A DNA stretch of 64,000 nucleotides from Staphylococcus kloosii. GTDB lineage: Bacteria > Bacillota > Bacilli > Staphylococcales > Staphylococcaceae. Both the position numbers and the translations under genes were made by a program. The stretch spans positions 1,054,001-1,118,000 of the forward strand of contig NZ_CP027846.1 of the NCBI RefSeq assembly GCF_003019255.1, read 5' to 3'. Below the pieces are notes generated by a model, which saw only the letters and a list, made by a program, of their open reading frames with translations, was not told the origin of the DNA and made no database searches. Positions 57,868 to 64,000 of the stretch are shown piece by piece. Position 1 is the first letter of the stretch, and every line of letters begins with the position of its first letter.

Positions 57868-57999
57868 ATTTGCATAATTGGTATAAGTTATCTGAAAAAT
57901 AAGTTATAATGTTAACGTGTAGCGAGTTTGCTATATATTTTTTCTGAAGTTGTCTGATTTATGGAAATTATATATTACTTTTATAGGGGGTGGGTAAAA

Positions 58000-58527
58000 A
58001 TGGAAAATGATTTAGCATTGTTACTTGAAGAATTAAAAAACCGTGATTTTTTCAAAGAAAATGAACTTTGTATTATCGGTTGTTCTACCTCTGAAATCAT
58101 TGGCGAAAGAATTGGTTCTGTAGGTTCTATGGATGTAGCTGAAAAGATATATAATCAGCTCAAGGCAATTGAGCAAGACACAGGAGTGTCGTTTGTATAT
58201 CAAGGATGCGAACACATTAATAGAGCAGTAACGATAGATCGATCTAATTTTAACCCATTAACGTTGGAAGAAGTTACAGTCGTTCCAGATGTACACGCTG
58301 GAGGCAGTATGGCTACATATGCATATCAACAACTAGATAACCCAATGGTAGTCGAATATATTTCTGTACCAAAAGGTATTGATATTGGCCAAACACTTAT
58401 TGGCATGCATATAAATCATGTTGCTATACCAGAACGTACTGAGACGAAAAAAGTTGGCGAGGCTTTTGTAACTGTAGCATCATCTAGACCTAAAAAAATT
58501 GGTGGCGAACGAGCGAAATATAATTAA
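58000..58527 (+). CDS. ywlG: TIGR01440/DUF436 family protein YwlG
   Basis: 175 residues. Highly conserved CIIGCSTSEIIGERIGSVGS and CEHINRAVTIDR stretches. Function unknown; it is always beside glyA in staphylococci and bacilli. The start is ATG 58000 (MENDLALL) with GGGGGTGGG upstream; the frame from 57961 has no RBS. Confidence 0.9.
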   Translation: MENDLALLLEELKNRDFFKENELCIIGCSTSEIIGERIGSVGSMDVAEKIYNQLKAIEQDTGVSFVYQGCEHINRAVTIDRSNFNPLTLEEVTVVPDVHAGGSMATYAYQQLDNPMVVEYISVPKGIDIGQTLIGMHINHVAIPERTETKKVGEAFVTVASSRPKKIGGERAKYN

Positions 58528-58550
58528 TTAAAAGTGAGGGAACTATACCA

Positions 58551-59789
58551 ATGTCATTTATCCAAAAGCAAGATAAAGAAATCTATGAAGTAATCCAAAA
58601 TGAATTTAACCGTCAAAACAACAATATCGAACTTATTGCATCAGAAAACTTCGTTTCTGAAGCGGTTATGGAAGCTCAAGGTTCAGTATTAACTAATAAA
58701 TATGCTGAAGGGTACCCTAATAGAAGATATTATGGTGGCTGTGAATTCGTTGATGTATCTGAAAGCATTGCTATCGATCGCGCGAAAAAACTTTTTGGTG
58801 CTGAACACGTAAATGTTCAACCACACTCTGGTTCACAAGCAAATATGGCTGTTTATTTAGTTGCTTTAGAACATGGTGATACTGTACTTGGTATGAATTT
58901 AAGTCATGGTGGACATTTAACTCACGGAGCTCCTGTAAACTTTAGTGGGCAATTTTATAATTTCGTTGATTACGGTGTAGATAAAGACACTGAACAAATC
59001 GATTATGACGAAGTTTTAAGTATTGCTAAAAAACATCAACCTAAATTAATCGTTGCTGGTGCTTCAGCATATTCACGCGAAATTGATTTTAAAAAATTCA
59101 AAGAAATCGCTGATGAAGTAGGCGCTAAACTAATGGTGGATATGGCTCATATCGCAGGATTAGTAGCTGTTGGCTTACATCAAAATCCAGTTGAATATGC
59201 AGATTTCGTTACGACAACAACACATAAAACTTTACGTGGCCCTCGTGGCGGTATGATTTTATGTAAAGAAGAATATAAAAAAGACATTGATAAAAAAATC
59301 TTCCCGGGTATCCAAGGTGGTCCTTTAGAACACGTAATTGCGGCTAAAGCAATTGCTTTCGGTGAAGCTTTACAAGATGATTTCAAAACATACCAACAAC
59401 AAGTGATTAAAAATGCACAAACACTTGCAGATACACTAAATAAAGAAGGTTTCCGTGTAGTTTCAGGTGGTACTGACAATCATTTAGTAGCGGTGGACGT
59501 TAAATCATCTGCAGGTATTACTGGTAAAGTGGCAGAAGAAACGCTTGACGCAATTGGTATCACTTGTAATAAAAATACAATTCCATTCGATCAAGAAAAA
59601 CCATTCGTTACTAGCGGTATCAGACTAGGTACACCTGCTGCAACAACTCGTGGTTTTGACGAACAAGCTTTTGAAGAAGTAGGTAAAATCATGAGTTTAG
59701 TACTTAAAAATCCTGAAGACGAAAAAGCACTATCAGAAGGTAAAGAACGCGTAAAACAATTAACTACAAAATATCCTTTATATAATTAA
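58551..59789 (+). CDS. glyA: Serine hydroxymethyltransferase
   Basis: PLP enzyme converting serine and tetrahydrofolate to glycine and methylene-THF. The PLP lysine is in TTTTHKTLRGPRGG. 412 residues, full length. RBS GTGAGGG. It lies between ywlG and upp; methylene-THF also feeds thymidylate synthesis. Confidence 0.97.
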   Translation: MSFIQKQDKEIYEVIQNEFNRQNNNIELIASENFVSEAVMEAQGSVLTNKYAEGYPNRRYYGGCEFVDVSESIAIDRAKKLFGAEHVNVQPHSGSQANMAVYLVALEHGDTVLGMNLSHGGHLTHGAPVNFSGQFYNFVDYGVDKDTEQIDYDEVLSIAKKHQPKLIVAGASAYSREIDFKKFKEIADEVGAKLMVDMAHIAGLVAVGLHQNPVEYADFVTTTTHKTLRGPRGGMILCKEEYKKDIDKKIFPGIQGGPLEHVIAAKAIAFGEALQDDFKTYQQQVIKNAQTLADTLNKEGFRVVSGGTDNHLVAVDVKSSAGITGKVAEETLDAIGITCNKNTIPFDQEKPFVTSGIRLGTPAATTRGFDEQAFEEVGKIMSLVLKNPEDEKALSEGKERVKQLTTKYPLYN

Positions 59790-59809
59790 AAATAGGAGGG
59801 AAATGAATT

Positions 59810-60439
59810 ATGGGCAAAGTACATGTTTTTGACCATCCATTAATCCAACACAAATTAAGCTATATTAGAGATGTACACACGGGTACGAAAGAATTTAGAG
59901 AACTTGTTGATGAAGTAGGTATGCTAATGGCCTATGAAGTTACAAGAGATCTAGAATTACAAGATGTTAAAATTAAAACACCTGTTACTGAAATGGTTGC
60001 AAAACGATTAACAGGGAAAAAATTAGCATTTGTACCTATTTTAAGAGCAGGATTAGGAATGACTCAAGGGATTTTAAACCTTGTACCAGCTGCTAGAATT
60101 GGTCATATCGGCTTATATAGAGATCCAAATACTCTAGAAGCTGTAGAATACTTTGCTAAATTACCTCAAGATATTGAAGAAAGAGAAATCGTTGTAGTTG
60201 ACCCTATGTTAGCTACTGGTTCTTCAGCTATTGAAGCAATAAATTCTCTTAAGAAAAGAGGAGCAAAGCATATTCGTTTTATGTGCTTAATTGCAGCGCC
60301 AGAAGGTGTAGAAAAAATGAAAGCGGCTCATGAAGATGTTGATATTTACATCGCAGCGCTTGATGAGAAATTGGATGACCATGCATATATCATCCCTGGA
60401 CTAGGCGATGCTGGTGACCGTTTATTTGGTACAAAATAG
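59810..60439 (+). CDS. upp: Uracil phosphoribosyltransferase
   Basis: Salvages uracil to UMP with PRPP. The PRPP loop is VVDPMLATGSSAIEAI; the C-terminal IIPGLGDAGDRLFGTK closes the uracil site. 209 residues. RBS AGGAGG. Begins 20 bp after glyA. Confidence 0.97.
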   Translation: MGKVHVFDHPLIQHKLSYIRDVHTGTKEFRELVDEVGMLMAYEVTRDLELQDVKIKTPVTEMVAKRLTGKKLAFVPILRAGLGMTQGILNLVPAARIGHIGLYRDPNTLEAVEYFAKLPQDIEEREIVVVDPMLATGSSAIEAINSLKKRGAKHIRFMCLIAAPEGVEKMKAAHEDVDIYIAALDEKLDDHAYIIPGLGDAGDRLFGTK

Positions 60440-60459
60440 AACACCAGGAGTGTATTAAT

Positions 60460-61590
60460 ATGAAAAAAATCATGACTGTTTTTGGTACTAGGCCAGAGGC
60501 AGTGAAAATGGCACCGTTAGTACAAGCGTTAAAAGAAACTGAAGAATTACAGCCTGTAGTGGTAGTTTCTGCACAACACCGTGAAATGTTAGATGGCGTG
60601 CTTGAAACTTTTCATATCAAACCAGATTATGATTTAGATATTATGCAGCAAGGGCAAACTTTGTCCGAAATCACATCTAGAGTGTTAATGAAGTTAGAAA
60701 GTGTCATCAAAGAAGTACAACCAGATATGATTCTTGTGCATGGTGACACGATGACTACTTTTGCGGGTAGTTTAGCGGCATTGTATAATCAAATTCCAAT
60801 AGGTCATGTTGAAGCAGGACTCAGAACTTGGAATAAGTATGCGCCATTCCCTGAAGAGATGAATAGGCAAATGGTAGGAGTAATGGCAGACTTAAATTTT
60901 GCTCCTACCAATAATGCTGCTCAAAATTTAATTAACGAAAACAAAGATGAATCATCAATAGTCGTTACTGGTAATACGGCAATCGATGCGATGAGCACAA
61001 CGATAGGAGATGACTATGACTCTGCCATTATCCAAAAGCATAAAGGCAAACGTGTCATTTTATTAACCGCACATAGAAGAGAGAATATAGGCGAGCCTAT
61101 GGAGCATATCTTTAAAGCGGTCAGAAGAGTCGTTGAACAATATGAGGATGTTGTAGTTGTTTATCCAATGCATAAAAATCCTAAAGTTAGGACGATTGCA
61201 CAACAGTATTTAGGTGATCATGAACGTATTGAATTAATCGAACCACTAGGTGTCATAGATTTTCATAATTTTGCAAATAATGCTTATTTTATATTGACAG
61301 ATTCAGGTGGTGTGCAAGAAGAAGCACCATCACTTGGTAAGCCCGTGTTAGTTCTTCGTGACACTACAGAGAGACCAGAAGGAGTTGAAGCAGGTACTTT
61401 GGAAATTGTAGGTACTGAAGAGGCATACGTTTTTAATGCTACTGTACAATTGTTAGATGATGAAAGTCATTACCAACATATGAGTCAGGCACGTAATCCT
61501 TATGGTGACGGACAAGCTTCAAAACGAATTTGTGACAATATTAAATATTATTTTGGTTTAATAGATAAAAAACCAGAACCATTTATATAA
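60460..61590 (+). CDS. wecB: UDP-N-acetylglucosamine 2-epimerase (non-hydrolysing)
   Basis: Interconverts UDP-GlcNAc and UDP-ManNAc, for wall teichoic acid linkage units or capsule. Motifs GTRPEAVKMAPL, HVEAGLRT, and LTDSGGVQEEAPSLGKPVLVLRDTTERPEG. 376 residues. In S. aureus the gene at this locus is MnaA. RBS CAGGAG. Confidence 0.94.
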   Translation: MKKIMTVFGTRPEAVKMAPLVQALKETEELQPVVVVSAQHREMLDGVLETFHIKPDYDLDIMQQGQTLSEITSRVLMKLESVIKEVQPDMILVHGDTMTTFAGSLAALYNQIPIGHVEAGLRTWNKYAPFPEEMNRQMVGVMADLNFAPTNNAAQNLINENKDESSIVVTGNTAIDAMSTTIGDDYDSAIIQKHKGKRVILLTAHRRENIGEPMEHIFKAVRRVVEQYEDVVVVYPMHKNPKVRTIAQQYLGDHERIELIEPLGVIDFHNFANNAYFILTDSGGVQEEAPSLGKPVLVLRDTTERPEGVEAGTLEIVGTEEAYVFNATVQLLDDESHYQHMSQARNPYGDGQASKRICDNIKYYFGLIDKKPEPFI

Positions 61591-61664
61591 AAGTTTATAT
61601 TTAACTTTATTTGTGACAATTTAATGACATAAATTAAGATTTTATAATAACAATTTGAATAGAA

Positions 61665-61693
61665 TTGACAGGCTTTACACGCTATATTATTAT
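61665..61693 (+). promoter_or_regulatory. atp operon promoter
   Basis: Perfect -35 TTGACA (61665-61670) and -10 TATTAT (61688-61693) with 17 bp spacing, 60 bp before atpI. Confidence 0.7.
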
Positions 61694-61753
61694 TAAATTT
61701 ATATGAGTGGAACGGTTTTCATAAATTAGGAATTAATGAAATGAGGCACAGAA

Positions 61754-62110
61754 TTGAAACGTTTTCACATCATCTTCAATCAATACATTCAATACTATAT
61801 ATATGCACTTATTGTATTGGTTATTGTGTTTTTTTTCACAAATTCACCATTTGTATTAGGACTCATAATAGGGACAATAGGATCGCTAATAAATACATTT
61901 ACTTTCGAATATTATTTAGCTAAGGCTAAAAAGATTGAAACTATACATATATCTACGGGCAATATTTGGAGATATTTAACGGCGATTTTAGCATGTGTAT
62001 TATGGGCTTGTTTTAAAGACAATATTAATATTTTTGGTGTAATTGTTGGTTTGTTAGTTTCTTATGTATTAGTTATTTTCAAACCGTTAATTCATAAGAA
62101 GAAAGTTTAA
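61754..62110 (+). CDS. atpI: ATP synthase accessory protein AtpI
   Basis: 118 residues with four membrane helices (about 14-32, 36-55, 72-88, 92-110). AtpI helps assemble the c ring in some bacteria. The likely start is TTG 61754 with GAGG upstream; the first residues would read MKRFHIIF. It is the first gene of the atp operon. A different-frame ATG at 61741 gives no sensible protein. Confidence 0.85.
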   Translation: MKRFHIIFNQYIQYYIYALIVLVIVFFFTNSPFVLGLIIGTIGSLINTFTFEYYLAKAKKIETIHISTGNIWRYLTAILACVLWACFKDNINIFGVIVGLLVSYVLVIFKPLIHKKKV

Positions 62111-62132
62111 GATTAAGAGAGGTGAAAAAAAC

Positions 62133-62855
62133 ATGCAACACAAGCAACCTCTTGTCAGTTGGAAAGTGTTTGGTTTAGACATCGTGTTTAATTTATCATC
62201 CATTATGATGCTAATTATTACAGCGGTTATTGTATTTGTAGTAGCTATTATTTGTACGCGTAATCTTCAAAAACGACCAACAGGCAAGCAAAACTTCATA
62301 GAGTGGGTTTTTGACTTTGTTAGAGGCATCATATCAAGTAATATGTCTTGGTCGAAAGGTGGACAATTCCATTTCTTAGCAGTGACATTGATATTATTTA
62401 TTTTTGTCAGTAACATGCTGGGATTACCATTTTCAGTTGTGACTGGTCATACATTGTGGTGGAAATCACCTACTGCAGATGCAACAGTGACTCTAACGCT
62501 TTCAACACTCATAATATTGTTGACGCATTATTATGGTATTAAAATGAGAGGTACCAAAAGCTATTTTGGTAATTATACAAAGCCAATATTCCTATTACCG
62601 ATTAACGTGTTCGAAGAGTTTACTTCAACGTTAACGCTCGGTCTACGTTTATACGGTAATATTTATGCAGGTGAGTTATTACTTACTTTACTTTCAGGGT
62701 TAGTAATAAATCATTTAGCATGGGGTTGGATTATCGGCTTACCAGGATTAGTTGTTTGGCAAGCATTCTCAATCTTTATTGGTTCCATCCAAGCATATAT
62801 CTTTATAATGCTATCAATGGTTTACATGTCACATAAAGTACAAAGTGACCATTAA
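62133..62855 (+). CDS. atpB: ATP synthase F0 subunit a
   Basis: Membrane proton channel half. The essential Arg172 is in LTLGLRLYGNIYAGE. Five or six hydrophobic helices, 240 residues. RBS AGAGGTG. Confidence 0.96.
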   Translation: MQHKQPLVSWKVFGLDIVFNLSSIMMLIITAVIVFVVAIICTRNLQKRPTGKQNFIEWVFDFVRGIISSNMSWSKGGQFHFLAVTLILFIFVSNMLGLPFSVVTGHTLWWKSPTADATVTLTLSTLIILLTHYYGIKMRGTKSYFGNYTKPIFLLPINVFEEFTSTLTLGLRLYGNIYAGELLLTLLSGLVINHLAWGWIIGLPGLVVWQAFSIFIGSIQAYIFIMLSMVYMSHKVQSDH

Positions 62856-62896
62856 TTGATTTATTAAACAATTTATACAAAATTTAGGAGGATTTA

Positions 62897-63112
<216 letters not shown>

Positions 63113-63203
63113 TTACACTTAAATAGGCGAAGTCGTTACGACTTTGCCCTTCGTTTTACTATTAAGCAATTGGTTATAATGAATGAAAGGAGTGTAAGGC
63201 TAA

Positions 63204-63731
63204 GTGACTGCTACGACAAATATGTTCGTACTTGGTGCAGCTGAAGCACATGGCGTTCAGTGGGGAACTATTATTGTTACTGCAATAACATTTCTTGTTT
63301 TATTAGGTTTATTAAAGAAATATGCATGGGGTCCATTAAAAGAAGTAATGGATAAACGTGAACGTGACATTAATAAAGACATTGACGACGCTGAACAAGC
63401 TAAGTTAAATGCACAGAAGTTAGAAGAACAAAACAAACAAACGTTAAAAGAAACTCAAGATGAGGTTCATCGCATGATTGAAGAAGCGAAAGTTCAAGCA
63501 CGCCAGCAACATGAAGAAATTATTCATGAAGCTAATGTACGTGCGAACGGTATGATTGAAACAGCTCAAAACGAAATTAATAGCGAAAAAGAACGCGCAA
63601 TTGCGGATATTAATAATCAAGTTTCAGATCTATCTGTACTTATTGCTTCAAAAGTATTACAAAAAGAAATCAGCGAACAAGACCAAAAAGCATTGGTTGA
63701 AAAGTACATTAAAGAGGCAGGGGATAAATAA
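63204..63731 (+). CDS. atpF: ATP synthase F0 subunit b
   Basis: 175 residues: one N-terminal membrane helix (about 18-38, GTIIVTAITFLVLLGLL) and a long coiled coil that forms the stator. The start is GTG 63204, eleven bases after AAAGGAG. Its stop codon shares one base with the atpH ATG. Confidence 0.94.
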   Translation: MTATTNMFVLGAAEAHGVQWGTIIVTAITFLVLLGLLKKYAWGPLKEVMDKRERDINKDIDDAEQAKLNAQKLEEQNKQTLKETQDEVHRMIEEAKVQARQQHEEIIHEANVRANGMIETAQNEINSEKERAIADINNQVSDLSVLIASKVLQKEISEQDQKALVEKYIKEAGDK

Positions 63732-64000
63732 TGGCGAAAGTAGCAATGAAATACGCTAAAGCTTTATTTGACGCCTCTCTTGATGCTAATAACTTGGATG
63801 TCGTTTATGAAGAATTTTCTGAGGTTGAAAAAGGGGTTTCTTCTGAAATCCATGGTTTAAAAGAGTTAGACCTAGACCCTAAAAAAAATAAAGAACAACG
63901 CGTTCAATTTGCTGAAAAAGTGTTTGCAAATACTAATGACTATTTATTAAATATGTTCAAAGTACTTGCTTCAAATAGACATCTTGGAATGATTAGTGAA
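63731..64000 (+). CDS. atpH: ATP synthase F1 subunit delta (3' end cut by window)
   Basis: First 90 codons, MAKVAMKYAKALFDASLD.., with the helical OSCP fold; the full protein would be about 179 residues. The frame is still open at the last base. The remaining atp genes should follow. Confidence 0.93.
   Translation, partial: MAKVAMKYAKALFDASLDANNLDVVYEEFSEVEKGVSSEIHGLKELDLDPKKNKEQRVQFAEKVFANTNDYLLNMFKVLASNRHLGMISE

Noticed and set aside
57904..57950. Hairpin TAGC / GCTA followed by T run before ywlG
   Set aside because: Only four to five base pairs; too weak to be called a terminator.

Overview
The window is a stretch of chromosome from a low-GC Gram-positive bacterium of the genus Staphylococcus. 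The 16S and 23S sequences, the 5S-tRNA cluster, the staphylococcal gene order (mrp - rrn - rocF - dacA/ybbR/glmM - mtl - glmS; dps - deoD; pdp - deoB - luxS; coaW; rpoE - pyrG - fbaA - murZ - aldA - rho - rpmE2 - tdk - prfA - prmC - ywlC/E/G - glyA - upp - wecB - atp) and the codon use all agree. The 16S variable regions and the presence of arginase, mtl and czr fit a coagulase-negative species, perhaps of the saprophyticus-like group; the species is inference. I see no prophage, insertion sequence, CRISPR array or plasmid-like segment. Nearly everything is core genome.

Layout. 1-2.6 kb: the end of a DHA2 drug exporter and the ATPase mrp. 2.6-8.5 kb: a complete rRNA operon (16S-23S-5S) with two candidate promoters, followed by six tRNA genes (Asn, Glu, Val, Tyr, Gln, Lys) and a terminator. 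8.7-13 kb: arginase, then the c-di-AMP / cell-wall operon dacA-ybbR-glmM. 13-18.2 kb (minus): the mannitol operon mtlA-mtlR-mtlF-mtlD with a cre-like site at its promoter. 18.3-20.7 kb: glmS behind a glmS ribozyme. 21-29.5 kb: an orphan ABC ATPase and a HAD phosphatase, a membrane protein with a repetitive polar tail, a phosphoesterase, the zinc system czrAB with its palindromic operator, an SDR protein, a GntR regulator, an unannotated candidate small RNA on the minus strand, and manA. 29.6-32.4 kb: an EVE-EVE-degenerate AAA protein, a DCC thiol oxidoreductase and a ribokinase. 32.4-37.6 kb: dps under two PerR boxes and the nucleoside salvage genes deoD, deoC, pdp and deoB. 37.6-44.4 kb: luxS, an M20 amidohydrolase paired with an ATP-grasp ligase, a duplicated DUF2750 protein, coaW, a VOC protein, a GNAT acetyltransferase and rpoE. 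44.4-53.7 kb: pyrG with a CTP-sensing initial-transcript attenuator, DUF2529, fbaA, murZ, an HxlR/DUF24 regulator next to aldA, rho, and rpmE2 preceded by a possible leader peptide. 53.8-64 kb: the tdk-prfA-prmC-tsaC-ptpB-ywlG-glyA-upp-wecB run and the start of the ATP synthase operon (atpI, B, E, F and partial H).

Several loci meet at amino-sugar and envelope metabolism: glmS and glmM make glucosamine-6-P and glucosamine-1-P, murZ commits UDP-GlcNAc to peptidoglycan, wecB epimerises UDP-GlcNAc for teichoic acid or capsule, and dacA/ybbR tie c-di-AMP to glmM. Salvage (deoD, deoC, pdp, deoB, tdk, upp) and pyrG cover nucleotides. The most interesting items for follow-up are the EVE-EVE-McrB-like protein, the three-hairpin candidate sRNA between gntR and manA, the mini-ORF whose stop sits in the rpmE2 ribosome binding site, the amidohydrolase/ATP-grasp pair and the thiol-type regulator beside aldA.
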